Assembly: GCF_015680405.1 (NCBI RefSeq)
Contig: NZ_JADLJS010000008.1
Coordinates: 120,307-184,306 of the forward strand
From: Pseudomonas pudica
GTDB taxonomy: Bacteria > Pseudomonadota > Gammaproteobacteria > Pseudomonadales > Pseudomonadaceae
DNA length: 64,000 nucleotides
Direction: 5' to 3'
Below, in pieces: positions 8,723-16,138 of the stretch. A program made the translations under genes and the position numbers. Every line of letters begins with the position of its first letter. The first letter of the stretch is position 1. The notes under the pieces are model-generated. The model saw only the letters and a program-made list of their open reading frames with translations. It did no database searches and was not told the origin of the DNA.

Positions 8723-10056
8723 TCGTCGACGATGACGCCGCGTTCCGCGACAGCCTTGCAGAAATGCTGCAAGACCTGGGGCATGCGGTGCTGCAGGCTG
8801 AAACCACCGATGCAGGCCTGCACCGACTGCGCACCGAGGCCGTGGATGCGGCCATCGTCGATCTGCGCCTGCCGGGCGAGGATGGCCTGGTGTTCCTGCG
8901 CCGCGCGGCGCGCATCTCGCAGGTGCCCTGCATCATGCTCACCGCCTATGCGAGCGGCGGCAACACCATCGAGGCGATGAGCCTGGGCGCGTTCGACCAT
9001 CTGACCAAGCCCGTGACCAGGGCCGCCCTGCTCGAAACGCTCGAACGGGCCCTGCGGCGAACAGCCCACACCCCGGACAGGCCCCAGGCGGCCGGGGCCT
9101 CAGCTGCCGCAAGAGAACCCGTGGATGAAACCGAACTGGTCAGCAGCAGCGAGGCCATGCGCCAGGTCTTCAAGCGAATCGGGCTGGCCGCGAACTCCGA
9201 TGCCACCGCCTTGATCCTCGGCGAGACGGGCACCGGCAAGGAACTGGTGGCGCGCGCCCTGCATCGCAACAGCGGCAGAGCCAGCGGCCCCTTCGTTGCA
9301 GTGAACTGCGCCGCGATCCCGGCCGACCTGATGGAAAGCGAGCTGTTCGGGCATGTCAAAGGCGCGTTCACCGGTGCCGTCAATGACCGCACCGGGCGCT
9401 TTCGTGAGGCCGATGGCGGCACCCTGTTCCTCGACGAAATAGGCGATATGCCGCTGGCCACCCAGGCGAAGATCCTGCGGGTGCTGCAGGAACGCGAGAT
9501 CACCCCCGTGGGCGCCAACCGTGTCCAGCCGGTGAACGTGCGCATCATCGTGGCCACCCACCGAGACCTGCCCAGCGCGGTCAAAGAGGGGCGCTTCCGC
9601 GAAGACTTGTGGTACCGCCTGCAGGTAGTGCCCCTTTGGCTGCCGCCGCTGCGTGAGCGCCTGGGCGACGTGCTGCTGCTGGCCGAACACTTTCTACGCC
9701 TGCTGGGCGGCGACTCGCCGAAGCGCTTGAGCGCAGCAGCAGCCCGCTTACTGCTGGCCCATCCCTGGCCTGGCAACGTGCGCGAACTGCGCAATGCCAT
9801 GGAGCGCGCGGCCATCCTCAGCCACGGCCCAGTCATCGATGTCGAACACATCGGGTTGCAGCCAGCGGCTGCGCTCCCCCCGGGCCTGGACATCGACTGG
9901 GAAGGCCCCATGGCACAGGCCGTTGCCCGCCTGGAGCGCGAAATGATCGTTCGCGCCCTGGCTGCGACGGCAGGCAACCGCGCAGAGGCGGCGCGGCGTC
10001 TCGGCCTGTCTCGCCAGCAGCTCTATCGCAAGCTGGCCGAGTTCAATCTGGACTAA
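8707..10056 (+). CDS. Sigma-54-dependent response regulator (NtrC family)
   Basis: A 449-residue activator of RpoN-dependent transcription. The receiver domain (1-115) has Asp8/Asp9, phosphoacceptor Asp52 in VDLRLPGEDG, and Lys101. The AAA+ domain has Walker A GETGTGKE at 172-179, the sigma-54 contact motif GAFTGA at 219-224 and Walker B TLFLDEIGD near 239-247. A Fis-type helix-turn-helix (NRAEAARRLGLSRQQLYRKL) ends the protein. The GTG at 8707 has GGAG five bases upstream and directly precedes the receiver fold. A textbook sigma-54 promoter sits about 110 bp downstream of this gene, so the secreted-protein/exporter operon there is the likely target. Confidence 0.92.
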   Translation: MARILIVDDDAAFRDSLAEMLQDLGHAVLQAETTDAGLHRLRTEAVDAAIVDLRLPGEDGLVFLRRAARISQVPCIMLTAYASGGNTIEAMSLGAFDHLTKPVTRAALLETLERALRRTAHTPDRPQAAGASAAAREPVDETELVSSSEAMRQVFKRIGLAANSDATALILGETGTGKELVARALHRNSGRASGPFVAVNCAAIPADLMESELFGHVKGAFTGAVNDRTGRFREADGGTLFLDEIGDMPLATQAKILRVLQEREITPVGANRVQPVNVRIIVATHRDLPSAVKEGRFREDLWYRLQVVPLWLPPLRERLGDVLLLAEHFLRLLGGDSPKRLSAAAARLLLAHPWPGNVRELRNAMERAAILSHGPVIDVEHIGLQPAAALPPGLDIDWEGPMAQAVARLEREMIVRALAATAGNRAEAARRLGLSRQQLYRKLAEFNLD

Positions 10057-10074
10057 CCCCTTCGCACGCAAACC

Positions 10075-10115
10075 GGTGTCCGATTCCGTGACACCCTGGC
10101 GTCCCGAGATCGGAC
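10075..10115. promoter_or_regulatory. Candidate upstream activator sites for the NtrC-type regulator
   Basis: Two dyads lie upstream of the sigma-54 promoter: GGTGTC-N9-GACACC (10075-10095) and GTCC-N7-GGAC (10101-10115). A shared heptamer appears as GTCCGAT at 10078 and inverted as ATCGGAC at 10109. They sit roughly 80-120 bp before the expected start site, the usual place for enhancer sites. Alternatively the pair could form a weak terminator for the regulator gene. Confidence 0.45.
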
Positions 10116-10166
10116 GGCACATCGCCTGGAAATTTCATAACTATTTGATTTTAATGAAAATATTAT

Positions 10167-10182
10167 TTGGCATGGCGCTTGC
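10167..10182 (+). promoter_or_regulatory. Sigma-54 (RpoN) -24/-12 promoter
   Basis: The sequence TTGGCATGGCGCTTGC matches the -24/-12 consensus, with GG at 10169-10170 and GC at 10181-10182 separated by exactly ten bases. Transcription should start near 10194, about 30 bp before the ATG of the secreted protein gene. Confidence 0.8.
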
Positions 10183-10223
10183 CCTGCAGGTTGGGTGCTT
10201 TTCCCGACCAAGGAGCTTCTCCA

Positions 10224-10910
10224 ATGTCCAGGTATTTCATCGCCACGTCTGTTGCGCTGGCATTCGGCCTGTGTAGCCTCAGCGCACAGGCCGCGCCCGC
10301 CGATCCGCCCTACCCTCTGCCGGCAACACCACATCAAGGGGTCGACGCCCCCGGCCTGACGGGCCAGTACACGGTGGAAGGCCAAGTGCAACGGATGCTC
10401 ATCAATCCCTACGGTGAGGTCGACGGCCTGCGCCTGAGCGACGGCACCATTGCCAAGTTTCCACCGCACATGGCCGATGCGCTCACGGCCACGGTCAAGG
10501 TGGGGGACGCCGTTCGCATCATCGGACGGGCGGAAACGCGAGGCACGGTCAAGGCCGACGCCATCATCCATGCCGACAGCGGGCGCACCGTGTACGACCA
10601 ACCGCCGCCGGTTGACCAAGGCCGAGTGCTGCCGCCACACCTGCGCGCCCAGCGTCTGCAGCCCCAACAGGTGGAAGGCCATGTGGACACCGTGCTCACT
10701 GGCCCCCGGGGCGAGGCCAACGGCGTCATCCTGAGCGATGGCAGCATCGTTCGTTTCCCGCCAGAGAGCCTGCGTCTTTCCGTGCAGACGGGGGCACCGT
10801 TCGCGGCATCCGGGCTGGGCACGCGCAATGCGTTTGGCACCGCTTTGGAAGCGGTCAGCATGGGCACCACGTTATCCACCCTGCAGCCGCTCTACGACCG
10901 TGCGCCATAA
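10224..10910 (+). CDS. Secreted protein with two OB-fold-like repeats
   Basis: A 228-residue exported protein of unknown function. A signal peptide (about residues 1-23, ending AQAA) precedes a proline-rich linker. Two related units follow, near residues 51-115 and 150-210. Both start VEG.V, contain GE..G..LSDG.I..FPP, and end with a short strand-like segment, a pattern that looks like a bacterial OB fold. The ATG is supported by AGGAG eight bases upstream and follows the sigma-54 promoter. It is probably co-transcribed with the MFS gene 12 bp downstream. OB-fold assignment is inference from pattern. Confidence 0.7.
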   Translation: MSRYFIATSVALAFGLCSLSAQAAPADPPYPLPATPHQGVDAPGLTGQYTVEGQVQRMLINPYGEVDGLRLSDGTIAKFPPHMADALTATVKVGDAVRIIGRAETRGTVKADAIIHADSGRTVYDQPPPVDQGRVLPPHLRAQRLQPQQVEGHVDTVLTGPRGEANGVILSDGSIVRFPPESLRLSVQTGAPFAASGLGTRNAFGTALEAVSMGTTLSTLQPLYDRAP

Positions 10911-10922
10911 GGGAATGCCGCT

Positions 10923-12197
10923 ATGCACCCGGCAACACCTTCCATACCCCCGCCGCATGCCAGCTCGCGGCGCTGGCTGTCCGGCCTCAACTTCTTCCTG
11001 GCCGACGTCCGCGATGGCCTGGGCCCCTTCCTCGGCGTGTTTCTGGCCAGCCAGGGCTGGCGCGCCGATGACATCGGCTACGTGATGGCCGCCGGCGGCA
11101 TCGCAGGCATGCTGGCGACCACGCCGATGGGCGCCTGGATCGACGCTTCGCGCCACAAGCGACTTGTTCTGGCAAGCGGCACCCTTGCACTCATGCTCGC
11201 CACGGCAGCGCTATGGACTGCGCCATCGTTCGGCGTCGTCGTCGCCTCCCAGGTGGTGACGGGTGCTGTGGGCGCGTTGATGGGCGCCGGCATCATGGGC
11301 ATCACCTTGGGCATCGTTGATCAGAGAGACTTGTCTCGGCAGCTCGGCATCAACGAGGCCTGGAACCATGCCGGCAACGTGGTCGCGGCTGCATTGGCCG
11401 GGCTGGCAGGCTACCGCTGGGGGCTGTCAGCCGTATTCGTGCTGATGGCCCTGATGGCATGCGCAGCCCTTGCATGCTTGCGCAAGATCAACCCACAGGA
11501 CATCAACCATGAGCGGGCCCGCGGTGGTGACCTCACTGGCAACCAGCCTGCGCAAGGCAGCAGCCCCTCGCCTTCCCTGGTGCGGGTTTTGACGGACTCG
11601 CGCGAGCTGTGCCTGCTCGCGGTCACCATGCTGCTGTTCCACCTGGGCAATGCCGCGATGCTGCCCTTGCTGGCGCAGTCGGTCGTCACGCGCGGGCTGG
11701 CCGACCCCAGCGTGTTCACGGCATCGACCGTCATCGTGGCGCAGCTGGTGATGATTCCTGTGGCACTTGGGGCCGGGAGGTATGCCTCTCGGCACGGGTA
11801 TCGGGCACTGATCATTACCGCCCTGCTGGCCTTGCCCTTGCGAGGGCTGATCGCTGGTTTCTGGGAGTCGCCGTGGGCACTGATTCCGGTACAGGCCCTT
11901 GACGGCATCGGGGCGGGTCTACTGGGGGTCGCCTTGCCTGGGCTTGTCGCTTGCATCCTGCGCGGCACCGGGCACGTCAATGCAGGGCTTGGTGCAGTGA
12001 TGACGATCCAGGGGATAGGCGCGGCCATGAGCCACGCACTCGCCGGCTGGATCGCGCAACATTTCGGCTATGGCGCAGCCTTCGTCGTTCTGGGTATCGT
12101 GGCTGCACTCGGACTGCTCACCTATCAGACAGGCCTTCGCAAGGGACATCCAAGTCGGCAACAGTCAGCTCAGCCCAATCACTTTGACAAGATATAG
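10923..12197 (+). CDS. MFS transporter
   Basis: A 424-residue inner-membrane protein with about twelve hydrophobic segments in two halves joined by a hydrophilic loop near residues 190-215, as in the major facilitator superfamily. The GAWIDASRHKR segment matches the conserved loop between helices 2 and 3. It is likely a drug or metabolite exporter; substrate unknown. It starts 12 bp after the secreted-protein gene with an AAGGGAA ribosome binding site, so both should be expressed from the sigma-54 promoter under control of the upstream two-component pair. Confidence 0.82.
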   Translation: MHPATPSIPPPHASSRRWLSGLNFFLADVRDGLGPFLGVFLASQGWRADDIGYVMAAGGIAGMLATTPMGAWIDASRHKRLVLASGTLALMLATAALWTAPSFGVVVASQVVTGAVGALMGAGIMGITLGIVDQRDLSRQLGINEAWNHAGNVVAAALAGLAGYRWGLSAVFVLMALMACAALACLRKINPQDINHERARGGDLTGNQPAQGSSPSPSLVRVLTDSRELCLLAVTMLLFHLGNAAMLPLLAQSVVTRGLADPSVFTASTVIVAQLVMIPVALGAGRYASRHGYRALIITALLALPLRGLIAGFWESPWALIPVQALDGIGAGLLGVALPGLVACILRGTGHVNAGLGAVMTIQGIGAAMSHALAGWIAQHFGYGAAFVVLGIVAALGLLTYQTGLRKGHPSRQQSAQPNHFDKI

Positions 12198-12268
12198 CGT
12201 GCTGCACACCCCCCAAAGGCCGGCACGGCCATGCCGCGCCAAGTCATTCATTCACCTGAGTAAACTGC

Positions 12269-13522
12269 ATGCCCGTATTTGATCCATCCTCGCTCATCTG
12301 GACCGTCGCCGCCGTGGCGACCGGCGGGGTAATCCTGCGCCCCTGGCGGGTGCCGGAATATGTCTGGGCAGTCGGCGCCGCTGTATTGCTGACCGTGTTT
12401 GGCCTGGTGCCACTGCACACAGCCCTCGCCGCTGTCGCCGAAGGTGGCGATGTGTACTTGTTCCTGATCGGTATGATGGTGCTGGCCGAACTGGCGCGCC
12501 AGGAAGGGCTGTTCGACTGGCTGGCCATGTACGCGGTGCAGCATGCCCGGGGCTCCGGCCAGCGCCTGTTCGACCTGGTGTTCCTGGTGGGGGTACTGGT
12601 AACGGTGTTCCTCTCCAACGATGCCACGGCGGTGGTGCTGACCCCAGCGGTGTACGCCGCCTGCAGGGCGGCCAAGGCCGAGCCGCTGCCCTATCTGTTC
12701 ATCTGTGCCTTCATCGCCAACGCCGCCAGTTTTGTGCTGCCCATTTCCAACCCGGCCAACCTGGTAGTGTTCGGCAGCCAGATGCCGCCGTTGCTGGAGT
12801 GGCTGCGGCAATTCACCTTGCCATCGCTGGCCGCCATCGGCCTGACCTACCTGGTGCTGCGGTTGGCCCAGCGCAAGCAGATCCGCCAGCCCCTGGCAAC
12901 GGCCATCGACGTGCAACCGCTGTCCAGCGGTGCACGCTTGTGCGCACTGGGTATCGTGCTGACAGGTGTACTGTTGCTGCTGACCTCCGCCCTGGACCGG
13001 CAGCTCGGCTTACCCACCTTCTGCGCCGGCATCGCCACGGCCGGGCTGATTCACCTGCGCCAGCGGCGCAACCCGATGCCGGTGCTCAAAGGCGTGGCAT
13101 GGGGCGTATTGCCGTTGGTGGCGGGCCTGTTCGTGCTGGTGGAAGCGGTGGCACAGACGGGTGTGATCGAGCACCTGGCCCATGGCTTGGCCGCGCTGGC
13201 GCACAGCTCCGAGACGCAGGCGAGCTGGGGCGCCGGCGTTGTCGCGGCTATCGCCGGTAACCTGATGAACAACCTGCCGACCGGCCTGATCGCAGGCTCC
13301 GTTGGGCATATTGTCGATTTACCCGCGAGGACTACTGCGGCGCTGCTGATTGGCGTCGACCTTGGGCCGAACCTGTCGATTACCGGCTCCCTGGCCACTT
13401 TGCTCTGGCTGGTTGCCGTTCGCCGTGAAGGCGAACACGTCGGTGCCTTGGACTTCCTGCGCCTGGGGGCGCTGGTAATGCCGCCTGCCTTGATCGGGGC
13501 GCTGGGGTTGCTTCATGTATGA
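12269..13522 (+). CDS. ArsB-like arsenite / ion transporter
   Basis: A 417-residue inner-membrane protein with ten or more hydrophobic segments, resembling the ArsB/NhaD (ion transporter superfamily) permeases. Family hallmarks are FLSNDATAVVLTPAV near residue 112, ISNPANLVVFGS near 153, NLMNNLPTG near 331 and GVDLGPNLSITGSLATLLW near 360; the last two are close to the E. coli ArsB equivalents. Arsenite efflux is the family prediction, but no arsR or arsC gene is nearby, so another anion is possible. A 71-bp gap separates it from the MFS gene, so it may be transcribed with it or alone. Confidence 0.75.
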   Translation: MPVFDPSSLIWTVAAVATGGVILRPWRVPEYVWAVGAAVLLTVFGLVPLHTALAAVAEGGDVYLFLIGMMVLAELARQEGLFDWLAMYAVQHARGSGQRLFDLVFLVGVLVTVFLSNDATAVVLTPAVYAACRAAKAEPLPYLFICAFIANAASFVLPISNPANLVVFGSQMPPLLEWLRQFTLPSLAAIGLTYLVLRLAQRKQIRQPLATAIDVQPLSSGARLCALGIVLTGVLLLLTSALDRQLGLPTFCAGIATAGLIHLRQRRNPMPVLKGVAWGVLPLVAGLFVLVEAVAQTGVIEHLAHGLAALAHSSETQASWGAGVVAAIAGNLMNNLPTGLIAGSVGHIVDLPARTTAALLIGVDLGPNLSITGSLATLLWLVAVRREGEHVGALDFLRLGALVMPPALIGALGLLHV

Positions 13523-13638
13523 AGCGGCGGATCTCGTTCAGAGCGCTCGATTGATGTTGCGCTGTCGGTAATTGCGCCCTACCACCCCACTGCCACAAGT
13601 TCGACACATCACCCAGAAGCTGCGCGGTCGGTGTAGGA

Positions 13639-13738
13639 GCTGGCTTGCCTGCGATGGGCTGCGCAGCAGCCCCATAACCCTACCCCGACAGGAATAAACC
13701 ACCAACCGACCTTGAGCAGAGGGCCAGCCGCAAGGGTG
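13639..13738. repeat. Long imperfect direct repeat, right copy
   Basis: This copy matches 7134-7229 and begins GTAGGAGCTGGCTTGCCTGC, a variant of the second REP type in the window. Together the two copies bracket the two-component/exporter/ArsB segment. The 248 bp between the ArsB-like gene and the next gene contain nothing else I can identify. Confidence 0.7.
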
Positions 13739-13770
13739 ATATCTGGCCCGCTATTCATCAATGATCCTGC

Positions 13771-13998
13771 CTAACTAACAGGGTCCTGCCCGTTTCGCTC
13801 CATCACCTTCCCACACTGCTCACTGGCCAAACGGCTGATGATCCGGATCGCCTGATGGATACCGGCCGTGTTGCGAAAGCTCAGGTGTGGGTTGTGTTCG
13901 CACTCCAGCATTTCGTCGTGCTGGACCAGGGCTTCGCCTAGCAGTTCGAGGGTCCAGGCGTAGCTTTGGATGGTGGATAGGCGTTCTTGGTCAGTCAT
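13771..13998 (-). CDS. Small DUF3077-like protein
   Basis: A 75-residue cytosolic protein beginning MTDQERLSTIQSYAW, rich in acidic and polar residues. It resembles the small DUF3077-type proteins common in P. putida genomes; function unknown. The ATG is backed by GGGAGG six bases upstream. It overlaps the stop of an upstream reading frame by four bases (ATGA), suggesting translational coupling. Part of it seems to recur as a remnant near 7231-7257. Confidence 0.65.
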   Translation of the reverse strand: MTDQERLSTIQSYAWTLELLGEALVQHDEMLECEHNPHLSFRNTAGIHQAIRIISRLASEQCGKVMERNGQDPVS

Positions 13999-14273
13999 GG
14001 CGTGCCTCCCTTGTTGCAGAGACAGAGCGAGATTGACTGGAGGTGAGATCGTTGAGGGCCGTCGAGGAACGACGGTGGAGAACGAATGCGAGGATCCTGG
14101 ACGGACTTGAGATAAGCATGCATGACACTCCAAGTTTTAGTTGGAGCTGCCACGATCCTTCCTACGGGATTGGGTGGCAGCTGTGTATGGGGTAGGAATA
14201 CCGGGAAACTTGGAAACCCGGCCAGGCCGAAGCCTGCCCACACACAGCCGCCATGACACAGCACGGCAGGCAC
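13995..14273 (-). CDS. Possible leader ORF upstream of the DUF3077-like gene
   Basis: A 92-codon frame opening at GTG 14273 and ending in an ATGA overlap with the DUF3077-like gene. It begins directly after a terminator-like hairpin. The protein is Pro-, Ser- and Cys-containing without recognisable domains; phage Ash/Icd-like leader proteins look roughly similar, but this is a guess. It could equally be non-coding leader RNA. Confidence 0.3.
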   Translation of the reverse strand: MPAVLCHGGCVWAGFGLAGFPSFPVFLPHTQLPPNPVGRIVAAPTKTWSVMHAYLKSVQDPRIRSPPSFLDGPQRSHLQSISLCLCNKGGTP

Positions 14274-14318
14274 AAAAAAAGCGCCAGCTGTGGTGCAGGG
14301 GCGCCTAGTGCGTGCGCC
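14274..14318 (-). terminator. Terminator with alternative hairpin (attenuator-like leader)
   Basis: Read on the minus strand, GGCGC (14318-14314) can pair with GCGCC (14305-14301). That GCGCC can instead pair with GGCGC (14285-14281), which is followed by seven T. The inner CTG/CAG pairing strengthens the second hairpin. Mutually exclusive hairpins in front of a small-gene operon suggest attenuation. Confidence 0.5.
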
Positions 14319-14628
14319 AAGTTTACCAACGGGTTCCTACGCCCGGTCACGGAATTTTCCGCGACGGAGGAAATTTAGCCTCATGTATCTCGACCAAGCA
14401 AGTGTCGAAGTTGTAGGAAACGTCTCTGAATTATGTGCGAACAGCGTTGAATGTAGCGATTAAGGCCATATCCGTTCATCTGCATAAAAAATCCATTCAA
14501 ACTTCGAATGCTGCGACATAGGCTCAGCTGAAATCGCCAAAGTGGGATGAGCTGCATGGTATGAATTGAAAGTGCTGCCAAGGCAGTTGAGCTAGAGTTT
14601 GGTGACACAGGGACTGACGGGGGTAACC
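14319..14628. other. Spacer between leader and NYN gene
   Basis: About 310 bp, moderately AT-rich. It should hold the minus-strand promoter of the leader/DUF3077 transcript and the plus-strand promoter of the NYN gene. I see no gene, and no promoter match strong enough to mark. Confidence 0.4.
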
Positions 14629-15402
14629 GTGGAGTCGAAACGGATAGCACTGCTGATTGACTGCGACAATGTGAGCCATGCTTCCATCGGGGGCGTGCTC
14701 GATGAGTTGGCCAAGTACGGCATGGTCAACATCAGGCATGCACACGGGAACTGGAGTTCTCCTCTCCTCGCTGGCTGGGTCGAGAAGATCCACCCGTTCG
14801 CCATCCGCCCCATGCAGCAATTTGCTTTCACCAAGGGCAAAAATGCCACTGACTCAGCGATGATCATCGATGCGATGGATTTGCTATACAGCAAAAACGT
14901 CGATGCCTTTGCGCTAATGACAAGCGACAGCGATTTCACACCGTTGGTGCTTCGGCTGCTGGAAAGCGGCTTGCCGGTCTACGGCTTTGGGGAGAAAAAG
15001 ACACCGAAGCCTTTTGTAGATGCCTGCTCGCAGTTTATCTACACAGAGAACCTGCTTGGCGATGATCAGGAGAAAGCAGTTGAAGGCGAAGCGTCGAAAA
15101 GCAGTAAACGCACCCGAAACGAGCTTCGCAATGACACATCACTTGTGCGCTTGCTGAGAACTGCGGCAGAGAAGACCGCCGATGACGCAGGCTGGTCGCA
15201 CCTCAGCCAGGTCGGCACTTTTATACGCAACAACAGTTCGTTTTCTGCCGTGAACTACGGGCACCGGACCCTTGGCGATCTGATTCGAACCTCGGGGCTG
15301 TTCGAGATCGATATGCGGAATGGTGGAACGGCGATGTTCATCAAAGCTGCTCGGAAATCAAACCCGGTACTGCATTCCCAAACTGAGGTATCCATCTCAT
15401 GA
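14629..15402 (+). CDS. NYN-domain protein with C-terminal LOTUS/OST-HTH-like domain (predicted RNase)
   Basis: A 257-residue cytosolic protein. The N-terminal NYN (PIN-like) nuclease domain shows the acidic residues expected at its metal site: Asp11 and Asp13 in LLIDCDN, Asp75 and Asp81 in the NATDSAMIIDAMD helix, and Asp100/Asp102 in TSDSDFTPLV. The C-terminal part (about 165-245) looks like an OST-HTH/LOTUS RNA-binding domain. Single-gene NYN-LOTUS proteins are widespread in bacteria; a role in RNA cleavage or phage defence is plausible but unproven. The GTG at 14629 has a GGGGG five bases upstream and precedes the first beta strand; an upstream in-frame GTG (14599) is less likely. Confidence 0.8.
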   Translation: MESKRIALLIDCDNVSHASIGGVLDELAKYGMVNIRHAHGNWSSPLLAGWVEKIHPFAIRPMQQFAFTKGKNATDSAMIIDAMDLLYSKNVDAFALMTSDSDFTPLVLRLLESGLPVYGFGEKKTPKPFVDACSQFIYTENLLGDDQEKAVEGEASKSSKRTRNELRNDTSLVRLLRTAAEKTADDAGWSHLSQVGTFIRNNSSFSAVNYGHRTLGDLIRTSGLFEIDMRNGGTAMFIKAARKSNPVLHSQTEVSIS

Positions 15403-16138
15403 ATCCGTGCTTCGGCTGCGGAGACAGACGGACGGTTGTTGGCCGTGAGGGCCCGGTTTTCGCGGGACTGGAATTTGGTGGATTTTTTGGCGTACCTCAT
15501 AGGGTATCTATAAAAATCAGCTAGTTATGGCTTTCAGTGGAATCGAACCGGGATTGGTAGACAATGAAACTTTTGCTCCAGTTGAAGATGAGCGTAGCTC
15601 AGTTGAATGCTGCACTGACTTCAGTGAAACCTGCGACCACCTGTTACAAATACAAATTTAGGAAAAACCAAAAGCCTTATATTAATATTTCATCAAACAG
15701 CGATAGAACCAGACAAAGCCAATACGCCCTCAAAACGGTTATAGCTGAAATGCAGGAGCTGAACTCAATCAAAAATTGTTTACAAAAAACAGGATGTAGA
15801 GATGGTCAATTTTGGCTCAAGCACGCACCTCGGCGAGTCACACTCGCTGCAGAAAACCCAGTCGCCCCTATTTGCAACTAACCTAAACCGGGCATGCTTA
15901 CGATTAGCAAAAAAAAACGTGAAATATAATAAAACACATGAAAACGAAACACAGAACAATAATCACCTTCAAAAATTTAGTACTTTCCTACAGCTGAAAA
16001 TCCTTTCCTGTGCTGATGCGACAGGTGAACAGCGTACACAAACGAAAGAACCAACAATCTAGCGATAGAAAATTTTATTACTTTATCCTAGGACAATTCT
16101 GAGAATCAGTGATAACCTATGCTATCAAAGGAGTGCCA
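15403..16138. other. AT-rich region without a convincing gene
   Basis: About 735 bp, clearly more AT-rich from 15600 on than the flanking core genome. A 105-codon frame starting at 15564 has no recognisable domain and no good ribosome binding site, so I do not call it. The stretch GGAATCGAACC at 15539-15549 matches the T-arm of a tRNA gene and might be an attachment-site relic. The right part should contain the promoter of the ATPase-HNH operon; a non-coding RNA here cannot be excluded. Confidence 0.45.

Noticed and set aside
15564..15881. 105-codon frame in the AT-rich region upstream of the ATPase gene
   Set aside because: No recognisable domain, no clear ribosome binding site and composition like random AT-rich DNA.
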